This document shows, one piece after another, positions 1 to 7,001 of a stretch of DNA of 64,000 nucleotides. The notes beneath the pieces were generated by a model that did no database searches, was not told the origin of the DNA, and saw nothing but the letters and a program-made list of their open reading frames with translations. Origin of the DNA: Akkermansia sp. (lineage in GTDB: Bacteria; Verrucomicrobiota; Verrucomicrobiia; Verrucomicrobiales; Akkermansiaceae); the NCBI GenBank assembly GCA_017555205.1, contig JAFZGW010000002.1:79714-143713 (forward strand). Direction: 5' to 3'. The position numbers and the translations under genes were made by a program. Position 1 is the stretch's first letter. Each line of letters starts with the position of its first letter.

Positions 1-646
1 CATGAATGAGCGGCACCGTCCCTTCTTCGTCCGCCAAGTTGGCATTTGCGCCACCGGCTAACAACAGCTTAACACACCCGACACGCCCATTCTGAGCAGC
101 TGCACAAAGCAAAGTTGTACCGCCAATTGCAGAGTCCACACTAACCCCGGCTGCCAGAAATTGTTTTAACACGGCAGTACGTCCATTCTCCGCCGCTCTG
201 CGAGCAGCCTCCGCCAGCTGTTCCGGTGGCACAGCTCCACCCGCCAACAGCTTTTGCACGACTCCGGACTTCCCTAAAGATGCGGCAACGGTCAAATATG
301 AATCCCCGTCTGCATCGACGGCAAAGGGGCTTTCGCCCCGCTGATAAGCCTTTGCCAGATTATCGAATGCCACCTGCTCTTCATCGCTCAAATCCGGCCG
401 GCCCTCATACAGCACCCATGTGCAGCACCCCAAAATAAGATATACCACCGCCCACACCGTGCTCATCAATGCATGGCGACGGGTCAACAAACGAGCCAGG
501 CACAGCGCACCATTCACCACAAATGCCGTCACGCATACCCCAAGAATCCACACCTCGAGCATACCAGCCCCCCCCACACCACTCACCCGACAAGCCAGCA
601 GTACCACAATAATCAATAACAACAGCGGATTAACGTAGTCTCTCAT
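1..646 (-). CDS. Ankyrin-repeat membrane protein (3' part outside window)
   Basis: The reading frame runs off the left edge, so only about 215 N-terminal residues are visible. It opens with MRDYVNPLLLL and two to three hydrophobic segments within the first ~75 residues, then a short linker (GRPDLSDEEQ) and at least three ankyrin-type repeats with the usual pattern (YLTVAASLGKSGVVQKLLAGG, then a unit ending FLAAGV, then LLCAAAQNG...LLLAGGAN). This is seen directly; a membrane-anchored ankyrin scaffold is the inference. Partner unknown. The ATG lies 10 bases after a TATATG box, so the mRNA leader is at most a few bases. It follows the terminator of the Ro60-like gene on the same strand and is probably its own transcription unit. 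Another ankyrin-type gene lies at 3.1-4.5 kb. Confidence 0.85.
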   Translation of the reverse strand, partial: MRDYVNPLLLLIIVVLLACRVSGVGGAGMLEVWILGVCVTAFVVNGALCLARLLTRRHALMSTVWAVVYLILGCCTWVLYEGRPDLSDEEQVAFDNLAKAYQRGESPFAVDADGDSYLTVAASLGKSGVVQKLLAGGAVPPEQLAEAARRAAENGRTAVLKQFLAAGVSVDSAIGGTTLLCAAAQNGRVGCVKLLLAGGANANLADEEGTVPLIH

Positions 647-656
647 ACTGTTCTTA

Positions 657-685
657 CATATAGCAAAGCGCCCTCTTCCTGTCGA
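657..685 (-). promoter_or_regulatory. Promoter of the ankyrin membrane protein
   Basis: Read on the minus strand this is TCGACA, a 17-base spacer and TATATG. The ATG begins 10 bases after the -10 box. It sits just beyond the terminator of the preceding gene, which supports an independent transcription unit. Confidence 0.6.
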
Positions 686-693
686 GCAAAAAA

Positions 694-723
694 GCGCCTT
701 CTGCCACGCATGGCAGAAGGCGC
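694..723 (-). terminator. Intrinsic terminator of the Ro60-like gene
   Basis: A perfect 13-bp stem (GCGCCTTCTGCCA and its complement) closes a 4-base loop and is followed on the minus strand by six T residues. It lies 27 bases beyond the stop codon of the vWA/TROVE-like gene, so it ends that transcription unit. Confidence 0.9.
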
Positions 724-750
724 CTAATGTACCACACAATATATGTAACA

Positions 751-2250
751 TCAGTCATCGCTGAGGCGTACCGACTTCCCACGCGTGGGATTGAAGTCAG
801 CCATACCGAGGATGTCAGGAATTGCCGGTAAAACCGAACTATCAACTAACTCACGAATCGGAGCGAGTGCGCGCTCCATCACCTCCGTCGGGTCGATATT
901 CTGAACCGTGTCATTGCCGGCCTCCATAGACCCGTTGAAAATCGCCTGCAAAAGACGCGGTGAGTAACCACTGACTAATGCGCAATCATCGTAGGCGGAA
1001 GCTGCAATACCGGTATTGGTTGCATCCAAGTTCCAATAGACGATAGACGGGAACTTGTAACCGGCATACTTAAACTTCAATCGCAATATATCCATGAGCG
1101 CAATGTCGTAGTGCGCACCTTGGTTAAACTGCATATCGGACAAGATAAGTAAACAGCTCGGCATAGCATCCGCTGTCACTCCGTTCTTTATTGCTGTTTC
1201 AAGCAACAAACTGAAAACGGAGGCAATGTTCGTATCTTCGACAATCTCATATCGCATGAGATGCTCCATACGCTCCACCGGAGAGGCTTTCCCACCGGGT
1301 AAATCGATAAAGCGCGCATTGCTGCTGAACGTAACGACACGATTGCGATAAGGGCCGCTAAGTCGCTCTGCACAATAGAGAGCAAGCGGGTAAGCTACAT
1401 CTCTCGGTATTACAGAGTGCCCCCACGTCATGGAGCCGGATGTATCGAGCACAGGGAGGAACGATACGCCCTCCGGCATATAATTGGGTAAGCTATTCCA
1501 CTGAGCCGCAATAATCTCCGACATCATATCAGACTCACGAGAGCCGCTAAAGAAATCCCTGAATACCTCGTGCGGATACAAGGCTCCTGCGTTGAGCTTC
1601 TTCTTTTTCAGACACTCACGAAGGCGCTCAGCATCATTGCGAGCAAAGTACCTCTTGTAGCGATTGAAAGCCTGAGAGGGCAACTTGTCATACTCAACCT
1701 CAGTAAGCTTACCGGCACAGAGCATCTGCTCAACCGTTGCGGAGTGTGCAGCCACGCGGCGGCGGAAGTTACCATTGCTCAACCCGGTACATGCACGCAC
1801 CTCGGCCCACAGCTTGGTACCTCGGGGCAACCACTTACAGGCAAAATAATTGCCACTCATCACACCATCGGCGAAAAGCTTCACAACAGTCTCACGCAAC
1901 TCGGGAAACTCGTTGGCAACCCACACATAATCCTTGTAGCTACCAAGCTGCCCCAAAAGTTCAAGGTGCTTAGCCAGAGCCTGAGGTGCAAGCTGGTGCA
2001 CGGCCTGAAGCAGTACTCGGCTCACAGCTCGCTCACCGGCACCCAGGCGCACAGAACGTGCCCACAGGGCTATGCAGAAAGCCGTAGCCGGATTCGCCTT
2101 ATATGCCTCCAGAAACAATCCCTGGAGCACATTCGGCTTATCAATCGCCATATTACGGGCAGAGCCAACCTCTGCGAAAAGGTCAAGGCAAGCATTGCCC
2201 GAGCTACGAAGCTGCGTCGCGCCATTCTCTGTATAGGTAAACGTATTCAT
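751..2250 (-). CDS. Ro60-like RNA-binding protein (TROVE/DUF2828 type with vWA domain)
   Basis: A 499-residue protein with an all-helical N-terminal two thirds (about residues 10-250; motifs LGAGERAVSR near 70 and SYKDYVWV near 105) and a C-terminal von Willebrand factor A domain. The vWA domain has an intact MIDAS: D269-T-S-G-S273, T340 and D372 (LILSDMQF). Helical repeats plus vWA is the Ro60/TROVE architecture, and the sequence resembles the DUF2828 branch. Ro proteins bind misfolded RNAs and Y RNAs and act in RNA quality control and stress survival. The gene lies directly downstream of, and on the same strand as, an array of Y-RNA-like units (2288-2990), which supports this reading. There is no strong Shine-Dalgarno; a CATAAT sits 8 bases before the ATG but has no good -35 partner. 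The gene may be expressed from the array promoter. It has its own terminator. The family is fairly sure; RNA partners are inferred. Confidence 0.8.
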   Translation of the reverse strand: MNTFTYTENGATQLRSSGNACLDLFAEVGSARNMAIDKPNVLQGLFLEAYKANPATAFCIALWARSVRLGAGERAVSRVLLQAVHQLAPQALAKHLELLGQLGSYKDYVWVANEFPELRETVVKLFADGVMSGNYFACKWLPRGTKLWAEVRACTGLSNGNFRRRVAAHSATVEQMLCAGKLTEVEYDKLPSQAFNRYKRYFARNDAERLRECLKKKKLNAGALYPHEVFRDFFSGSRESDMMSEIIAAQWNSLPNYMPEGVSFLPVLDTSGSMTWGHSVIPRDVAYPLALYCAERLSGPYRNRVVTFSSNARFIDLPGGKASPVERMEHLMRYEIVEDTNIASVFSLLLETAIKNGVTADAMPSCLLILSDMQFNQGAHYDIALMDILRLKFKYAGYKFPSIVYWNLDATNTGIAASAYDDCALVSGYSPRLLQAIFNGSMEAGNDTVQNIDPTEVMERALAPIRELVDSSVLPAIPDILGMADFNPTRGKSVRLSDD

Positions 2251-2287
2251 AATAATTCATTATGTTTTTCTTCTTATTAAAATATGT

Positions 2288-2373
2288 CGCCCGTGAAAGG
2301 GGTTTCCGGAACTTCCGAGCGATTTCTGTTTTACCCATAAAAACAAATAGATAAAGTTGCAGAAAAGTTCAGC
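2288..2373 (-). ncRNA. Y-RNA-like unit 5 (closest to the Ro60-like gene)
   Basis: On the minus strand the unit begins with the conserved box GCUGAACUUUUCUGCAA (ending near 2373) and finishes with a hairpin whose stem is CGCUCG/CGGGCG (2316-2321 with 2288-2293). The U·G pair in this stem can only form in minus-strand RNA. The hairpin loop contains AAGUUCCGG, whose AAGUUC can pair with GAACUU of the 5' box and enclose a 62-base unit (2309-2370). The body contains a small hairpin, GUUUU/AAAAC with a 7-base loop. It has the simple stem-and-loop plan of Y RNAs but no tRNA-like module. Confidence 0.6.
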
Positions 2374-2384
2374 TAAAGCTTAAC

Positions 2385-2419
2385 AGCTTTCACGAAAGGG
2401 ATATCCGAACGTGCTAGCT
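2385..2419 (-). ncRNA. Spacer hairpin between units 5 and 4
   Basis: An AGCU..CACG stem closed by CGUG..AGCU with a 2-base internal loop carries the loop UUCGGAUAUCCCUUU. The loop resembles that of the unit hairpins (UUCCGGNAACCCCUUU), which suggests a degenerate unit or a processing signal. A second copy lies exactly 147 bases away. Confidence 0.45.
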
Positions 2420-2434
2420 TATGATTGAGAGGAT

Positions 2435-2520
2435 CGCCCGTGAAAGGGGTTGCCGGAACTTCCGGGCGATTTCTGTTTTACCCATAAAAACAAGTAGATA
2501 AAGTTGCAGAAAAGTTCAGC
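2435..2520 (-). ncRNA. Y-RNA-like unit 4
   Basis: This is a near-identical copy of unit 5, displaced by 147 bases. The closing hairpin is the Watson-Crick version CGCCCG/CGGGCG (2463-2468 with 2435-2440). The 5' box GCUGAACUU can pair with AAGUUCCGGC around a single bulged C on the 3' strand. Y RNAs of animals carry a bulged C in the Ro-binding helix, so the similarity is suggestive, not proof. Confidence 0.6.
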
Positions 2521-2531
2521 TAAAGCTTAAC

Positions 2532-2566
2532 AGCTTTCACGAAAGGAATATCCGAACGTGCTAGCT
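2532..2566 (-). ncRNA. Spacer hairpin between units 4 and 3
   Basis: This is the second copy of the hairpin at 2385-2419. It has the same stem, with a one-base difference in the loop (UUCGGAUAUUCCUUU). Confidence 0.45.
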
Positions 2567-2581
2567 TATGATTGAGAGGAT

Positions 2582-2666
2582 CGCCCGTGAAAGGGGTTGC
2601 CGGAACTTCCGGGCGATTTCTGTTTTACCCTAAAAACAAGTAGATAAAGTTGCAGAAAAGTTCAAC
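2582..2666 (-). ncRNA. Y-RNA-like unit 3
   Basis: The closing hairpin CGCCCG/CGGGCG lies at 2582-2615 and the 5' box ends near 2666. The helix extension here reads GUUG opposite CGGC, against GCUG opposite CGGC in unit 4. A C-G pair has become U·G and pairing is kept in minus-strand RNA. Beyond the box the tandem-repeat homology stops. Confidence 0.6.
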
Positions 2667-2675
2667 AAAGCTTAG

Positions 2676-2834
2676 AGGCACCCGTAAAAGGAGAATCCGG
2701 AACTTCAGAGTGCTATGATTTCATGCTCTACCAACTGAGCTTCAGTGACCATTAATGGCGCTGTTGAGGGCCACTGAGCGGATTCGAACCGCCGAAACTG
2801 AATATCACGTTGTTAATTGCAGAAAAGTTCGCTG
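2676..2834 (-). ncRNA. YrlA-type Y RNA with a circularly permuted tRNA-like module
   Basis: On the minus strand the 5' box with GAACUU (2830-2825) is followed by a T-arm (GCGG-UUCGAAU-CCGC, 2792-2778), then directly by a 9-bp acceptor-like stem (2777-2769 with 2750-2742) closed by an 18-base loop. One base later comes a D-arm (GCUC-AGUUGGUA-GAGC, 2740-2725), then a 3' hairpin with stem GCACUC/GGGUGC (2713-2708, 2683-2678). The acceptor stem contains a G·U pair that exists only in minus-strand RNA. The order T-arm, acceptor, D-arm is that of a tRNA opened at the anticodon and closed at the acceptor end, as known for bacterial YrlA. GUUUC/GAAAU and GAACUU/AAGUUC helices stand where the Ro-binding stem would be. 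Confidence 0.85.
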
Positions 2835-2839
2835 AGGGT

Positions 2840-2934
2840 GGCGCGCCCACATAAGGGGTTTCCGGAACTTAGGGCACACCATTGGGAAACGAGTTTGAGT
2901 CGTTACAATTATAAATAATTGCGGGAAAGTTCAG
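2840..2934 (-). ncRNA. Y-RNA-like unit 1
   Basis: The 5' box is GCUGAACUUUCCCGCAA. The 3' hairpin has nine contiguous pairs, GGUGUGCCC with GGGCGCGCC (2880-2872, 2848-2840), including two U·G pairs specific to minus-strand RNA. The same loop, AAGUUCCGGAAACCCCUU, is present although the stem sequence is quite different from those of the other units. That is good covariation evidence. The body holds CAAUUA/UAAUUG and AACGA/UCGUU hairpins; the latter has a 7-base loop, CUCAAAC, reminiscent of a T-loop. Confidence 0.65.
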
Positions 2935-2937
2935 CAA

Positions 2938-2974
2938 AACTACCGGCACAGTATCCCGATATCAGGCGTGCTGA
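2938..2974 (-). ncRNA. 5' hairpin of the array transcript
   Basis: A 7-bp outer stem (AACUACC/GGUAGUU), an inner GCAC/GUGC and a central GAUAUC palindrome lie about 15 bases after the predicted transcription start. The hairpin may protect the 5' end or be a degenerate first unit. Confidence 0.5.
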
Positions 2975-2995
2975 GCGGGTAGTTCTGGGAACGAG

Positions 2996-3021
2996 ATTAT
3001 CACATTCAAAATACTTGTCAA
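2996..3021 (-). promoter_or_regulatory. Promoter of the Y-RNA array
   Basis: On the minus strand TTGACA (3021-3016) is followed by GATAAT (3001-2996). The spacing of 14 is shorter than usual. Long A/T runs lie just upstream. The start would fall near 2989, just before the first array hairpin. No equally good promoter appears inside the repeats, so the array may be one transcript that is processed. Confidence 0.6.
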
Positions 3022-3068
3022 GCATTTTTTCAAAAAAAATTAAAATTTCTTAAAAAAAATGCTAAATT

Positions 3069-4523
3069 TTACATTTTTGGGGACAACAAATCCGCCGGAG
3101 TAGGCTCGGTAGTCATCACACAACGGAATCCGGCAGCACGGGTTGTAAGCAGATTTCCCCATTCAATGGACGTATAAAAACGACCAAGCAAGGTCATACT
3201 ATGCCCGGGTTCAATAGTCGTAGTGCCGCGCATAAGCTGCACAAGTACATCGCCGAGAGGCACAAAGGGAGAAATCTTCAATCCCTCGTACAAAGGCGCA
3301 GGCATTTCGAGTTCCACCTCCGGCAAACCAAAATCCGGCATACCATTCGTAGCGAGCAGATAAGCGCCATCCTCCGTGCGTCCCAACTCCACGCCCACGA
3401 GATTAAATGGGATAAAATCACCGGATTCCCCATGCACGAAAGAACCGATAAACGATTGGAACTGAACACCCACCACACCGGGAGCCGTCTCAAACATGCG
3501 CAGAACAGTCAACACACACTCAGCTACGGAAATCGGGTCTTCACCGGCTTTCCCCCGCACCGCTACCTGTATGTAGGAAGTATGGCTGAGGATATGTTCA
3601 ACGACATCCTTCTTAATAGGGCTATCGTTCAGACAATCTCGCAGAATAGAGGGATTCCACGGTTCCGGGTGAGCGGAAACAGTAAGGTTCTCGGGCAAGG
3701 CTGCGGCTATGACGGCAACATCGGGCAGTTCGCCCTTCACAAACACACGACCAACATACGCCGGTTCAGGCACGCGGATGCTACGCCCACGCTTACCTCC
3801 AGCCTCTATCAACAAACTCCTCAGCTTATCGTTCCCCGCATAGCCCACATGAGTTTCATCGCACGCAAGGTCGAGCGGGGTATTACCGGCTGTCGTCATA
3901 GAATTGGGATTAGCGCCATATTCGTGCAACAGGTAGCGCAGCGCAGATTCAAACTCCCGGGGGTTATAATACCAACCGTATACCACAGCATGCAATGGAC
4001 TTTCTCCGCCCAATCCCTCAAGCTGCTCAGGGGTTAATTTATCACCATTAAACTCTCGGAGCACGCGTGCATGCTCCACTGAGCCATGCACGAAACAGTG
4101 CATCCACGGCGATTCCGGTTCCGCGGCCGGATTCATACCGGCAGCAAGCATAATGCGCAGCATATCCGGCGACCCATGCTCAATACAAAGCTGTAACAGC
4201 GCGTCATCATCTTCTTCCAGCGTGCGCTGTTGTAAATGAGCGGCCTCTCCCAGCTCCAACAGCACCTTCAAACACTCCGGCTGATTGGCTGTTACCGCCA
4301 ACGTCAAATAAGTCGTTAGCACTTCATAATCGTCTTCCACCAACAGGGCACGATGCTTCTCAACCAACGCCCGCAAAGCATCTACATCACCAAGCTCTAT
4401 CGCCCTTACAATCTTGCGACTCCCCCCGACAAACTTAAACCAATACCACAAAAAACACAATACAAAAAAAACTGCGGCGAGACCGATTTTCACCAGCAAT
4501 TTCACCCAAAGCGTATCTTCCAT
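3069..4523 (-). CDS. Membrane-anchored ankyrin-like protein with DUF4261-like C-terminal half
   Basis: Starting at MEDTLWVKLL gives 484 residues. This start is 7 bases after the -10 box, whereas the ATG three codons upstream overlaps the box. A single membrane segment (about residues 8-25) is followed by ankyrin-type repeats (about 30-240; for example the unit around NSMTTAGNTPLDLACDE). The C-terminal half is globular (about 260-484), with PDFGLPEVELE and MTLLGRFYTSIEWG, and resembles DUF4261-type domains of unknown function. The resemblance is tentative. The AT-rich array promoter lies just downstream of its stop, with no clear terminator between. Role unknown; recognition of a partner by the cytoplasmic repeats is only a guess. 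Confidence 0.8.
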   Translation of the reverse strand: MEDTLWVKLLVKIGLAAVFFVLCFLWYWFKFVGGSRKIVRAIELGDVDALRALVEKHRALLVEDDYEVLTTYLTLAVTANQPECLKVLLELGEAAHLQQRTLEEDDDALLQLCIEHGSPDMLRIMLAAGMNPAAEPESPWMHCFVHGSVEHARVLREFNGDKLTPEQLEGLGGESPLHAVVYGWYYNPREFESALRYLLHEYGANPNSMTTAGNTPLDLACDETHVGYAGNDKLRSLLIEAGGKRGRSIRVPEPAYVGRVFVKGELPDVAVIAAALPENLTVSAHPEPWNPSILRDCLNDSPIKKDVVEHILSHTSYIQVAVRGKAGEDPISVAECVLTVLRMFETAPGVVGVQFQSFIGSFVHGESGDFIPFNLVGVELGRTEDGAYLLATNGMPDFGLPEVELEMPAPLYEGLKISPFVPLGDVLVQLMRGTTTIEPGHSMTLLGRFYTSIEWGNLLTTRAAGFRCVMTTEPTPADLLSPKM

Positions 4524-4530
4524 GCCCAAC

Positions 4531-4560
4531 ATTCTACCGAAATACTCCCTCCCCTGTCAA
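4531..4560 (-). promoter_or_regulatory. Promoter of the ankyrin/DUF4261-like gene
   Basis: Minus strand TTGACA, 18 bases, TAGAAT, with the ATG 7 bases after the -10 box. The spacing predicts a leaderless mRNA and decides the start at 4523. Confidence 0.8.
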
Positions 4561-4700
4561 GTATTGCATGCAGTAACTTTTCAATCGGGCAAAGGCTCCA
4601 CGATGAAAGTACCATAAAACGGAAGAACAATACTTACCGGTTTCCACAAGCAACAGTTAGAACTTTTTAATTAATATACAACAACGTACACAATTAAGCC

Positions 4701-4729
4701 TTGCGGGAGGGTGCTCGCGCGCGTATAAT
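4701..4729 (+). promoter_or_regulatory. Promoter of aroB
   Basis: TTGCGG, 17 bases, TATAAT. The ATG at 4736 is 6 bases after the -10 box, so transcription should begin at or next to the start codon. Confidence 0.8.
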
Positions 4730-4735
4730 CCGGGC

Positions 4736-5845
4736 ATGCCAACCGTCAACCTGTCACTCGGAGCTCGCTCATACACCGTACATGTGGAAAATAACCTGCT
4801 GGATAGCATAGGCTACCTTACCGGTCGGCTGCGCCTCAGCGGGAAAGCTGCTGTAATAAGCGACAGCAACGTATACCCGCTATACGGGGAAAAGGTGATT
4901 CAAAGCTTGGAAGATGCCGGCTATCTCACCTCGCTGCATGTATTTGAAGCCGGCGAACAGAGCAAAAACCTGAGCACAGTCGAGCAAATTGCGAACGAAA
5001 TGGTAGCTGCGGGACATGACCGCAGCAGTTTTGTAGTAGCACTGGGTGGCGGTGTAGTTGGCGACATGGCGGGTTTTATTGCGTCCATCTACTACCGCGG
5101 TATCCCCTTTATTCAGATTCCGACCACGGTTATGGCGCAGGTAGACAGCTCGGTGGGCGGTAAAACAGCCGTAGATATAGCAGGCGGCAAAAACCTCATC
5201 GGCGCTTTCCACCAACCGGCATTGGTTGTAGCCGACCCCACCACCCTGCTTAGCCTGCCCCCGCGAGTACTGCGCGAGGGGATGGCTGAAATGGTGAAAC
5301 ACGCGGCCATACGCAAACCGCAAATGCTGCAAACCCTGCGCCAACTTGCCGACGAAATCGATTTAGGCTTTACCCTCAACACCATCGAGCGCCTGCCCTC
5401 AATCATTGCCGACAACATCTCCATCAAAGCCCGAATCGTAGAGGAAGACGAGCGCGAGACCCGCGGCGTGCGCGCCTACCTGAACTTAGGGCACACCCTC
5501 GGTCACGGAATTGAAGCCAGTGTACCCTACGGCGAGCTACTGCACGGCGAAGTAGTAAGCCTCGGTTTGCGCGGGGCGCTGTGGTTGAGCCGCAAGTACT
5601 GCGGGTTAAGCGAGCGTGCCGAGCGCGAGGTACTGGAAACCCTCGCCGCACTGGAATTACCGCTCACCCTCCCCGAAGGGGTAACAGTTGAGCGTGCGTT
5701 GAAGTTCACTGCAAGCGACAAAAAGTTCAGCGGCGGAGCCATACGATTTGTGCTGCTCAAAGCCCCCGGCGAACCCGTACTCTCGGAGGACATCACACCT
5801 GAAGACTTGGCCGAAGCCATGCAGTTACTCACAACAAAACCCTGA
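4736..5845 (+). CDS. aroB: 3-dehydroquinate synthase
   Basis: A 369-residue protein, the usual family length. AroB converts DAHP to 3-dehydroquinate, the second step of the shikimate pathway, using NAD and a divalent metal in the cytoplasm. The NAD-binding GGGVVGD (about 104-110) and the stretch with PTTVMAQVDSSVGGKTAVD (about 126-144) are present, as are the metal-ligand regions with EMVKHA and NLGHTLGHGIE. It starts a possible run of co-directional genes (two M29 aminopeptidases and a phosphoesterase), 42 bases before the first peptidase. The promoter places the start codon at the predicted transcription start. Nothing unusual in the sequence; assignment is firm. Confidence 0.97.
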   Translation: MPTVNLSLGARSYTVHVENNLLDSIGYLTGRLRLSGKAAVISDSNVYPLYGEKVIQSLEDAGYLTSLHVFEAGEQSKNLSTVEQIANEMVAAGHDRSSFVVALGGGVVGDMAGFIASIYYRGIPFIQIPTTVMAQVDSSVGGKTAVDIAGGKNLIGAFHQPALVVADPTTLLSLPPRVLREGMAEMVKHAAIRKPQMLQTLRQLADEIDLGFTLNTIERLPSIIADNISIKARIVEEDERETRGVRAYLNLGHTLGHGIEASVPYGELLHGEVVSLGLRGALWLSRKYCGLSERAEREVLETLAALELPLTLPEGVTVERALKFTASDKKFSGGAIRFVLLKAPGEPVLSEDITPEDLAEAMQLLTTKP

Positions 5846-5887
5846 CCTTCTTTCAATCAAATCACATCACCCCCACGGATATAACCA

Positions 5888-6997
5888 ATGACTGATCCCA
5901 GAACCACTCAGCTGGCTAAAAGCCTGATATCGCACTCCTGCCGAGTGCAGCCCGGCGAGCATGTACTGCTCGAAATCATTGATGCCCCGGACGAAATCGC
6001 CATCGCCCTCATTCGCGCCGTACGCGAGGCCGGCGGTATTCCCCACATCAACCTGCGCCACAGCCGCGTAACCCGCGAAATGCTCGCAGGCGCTACAGAT
6101 GCCCAGTACGAAAGCATCGCCAAACTCGAGTTGGCAGAAATGCAAGGCATGGATGCCTATATTGCCATTCGCGGCGGCTGCAACAGCTTCGAAAATTCAT
6201 CCGTACCGGCTGAAGCCATGCAACTGGCCATGAAACACATGCGCCCTGTACACAATCAGCGAGTGTGCAAAACCAAGTGGTGTGTGCTGCGCTGGCCCAC
6301 CCCCAGCATGGCACAAGGCGCCGGCATGAGCACCGAAAGCTTCGAGGATTTCTACTTCCGCTGCTGCCTGGCTGACTACGATGCTCTCAAAGCAGCCATG
6401 GACAAACTGGCCGCACGTATGATGCAGACAGATATCGTGCACATTGTCGGCCCGGGTACAGACCTGACTTTCAGCATCAAGGGCATGCCGGCAATTCCCT
6501 GCGCCGGGGAAATGAATATACCCGACGGCGAGGTATTCACCGCCCCGATTAAAGACAGCGTGAATGGCACCATTCACTACACTGCCCCCACCCTCTTCCA
6601 AGGTATTCCCTTCGATGGCATTCGTCTGACGTTCAAAGACGGCAAAATTGTGGAAGCCCACTGCAACGGCAACGACGAAGCACTCAATAAGATACTTGAT
6701 TCGGATGAGGGCGCACGCTACATCGGCGAGTTTGCCCTGGGGGTTAACCCCTACATTCTCAAGCCGATGCGCGACATCCTCTTCGATGAAAAAATCGGCG
6801 GTTCCTTCCACTTTACTCCCGGTCAGGCCTATGAAAACTGCGACAACGGCAACCGCTCTCAGGTGCACTGGGATATGGTCTGCATACAGCGAGCAGACTA
6901 CGGCGGCGGCGAAATTTACTTTGACGGCGAGCTGATTCGCAAAGACGGTATCTTCACCGACCCTGAACTGGCAATCCTGAACCCCATAATGGACTGA
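5888..6997 (+). CDS. M29-family aminopeptidase, copy 1
   Basis: A 369-residue metallopeptidase of the M29 (aminopeptidase T/AmpS) family, which removes N-terminal amino acids from peptides in the cytoplasm with a two-metal centre. Family ligand regions are visible: EMNIPDGEVFTAP (Glu), GEFALGVNP (Glu), GSFHFTPG (His) and VHWDMV (His, Asp). It lies 42 bases after aroB with no obvious promoter and 4 bases before its paralog at 7002, so the three are probably co-transcribed. The two copies share most of the sequence from about residue 130 on (for example the ten residues LGVNP.ILKP) and diverge in the N-terminal third. Substrate specificity cannot be read from sequence. Confidence 0.93.
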   Translation: MTDPRTTQLAKSLISHSCRVQPGEHVLLEIIDAPDEIAIALIRAVREAGGIPHINLRHSRVTREMLAGATDAQYESIAKLELAEMQGMDAYIAIRGGCNSFENSSVPAEAMQLAMKHMRPVHNQRVCKTKWCVLRWPTPSMAQGAGMSTESFEDFYFRCCLADYDALKAAMDKLAARMMQTDIVHIVGPGTDLTFSIKGMPAIPCAGEMNIPDGEVFTAPIKDSVNGTIHYTAPTLFQGIPFDGIRLTFKDGKIVEAHCNGNDEALNKILDSDEGARYIGEFALGVNPYILKPMRDILFDEKIGGSFHFTPGQAYENCDNGNRSQVHWDMVCIQRADYGGGEIYFDGELIRKDGIFTDPELAILNPIMD

Positions 6998-7001
6998 TAC
7001 C

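Larger units (their letters stand above)
2288..2666 (-). repeat. 147-bp tandem direct repeats, about 2.6 copies, within the RNA array
   Basis: Three nearly identical blocks begin at 2288, 2435 and 2582, exactly 147 bases apart. The two complete periods differ at only a few positions, and the third is cut short at about 2666, where the sequence changes to the tRNA-like unit. Each period holds one Y-like unit and one spacer hairpin. The length and the absence of variable spacers rule out a CRISPR array. Confidence 0.9.

Noticed and set aside
2288..2666. CRISPR array
   Set aside because: The repeat period is 147 bases with no alternation of short repeats and unique spacers, and no cas genes are present.
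2725..2792. An ordinary tRNA gene
   Set aside because: The T-arm precedes the D-arm on the strand where both fold, the acceptor stem is closed by a loop, and there is no anticodon arm; the module is permuted and embedded in a Y-RNA-like unit.
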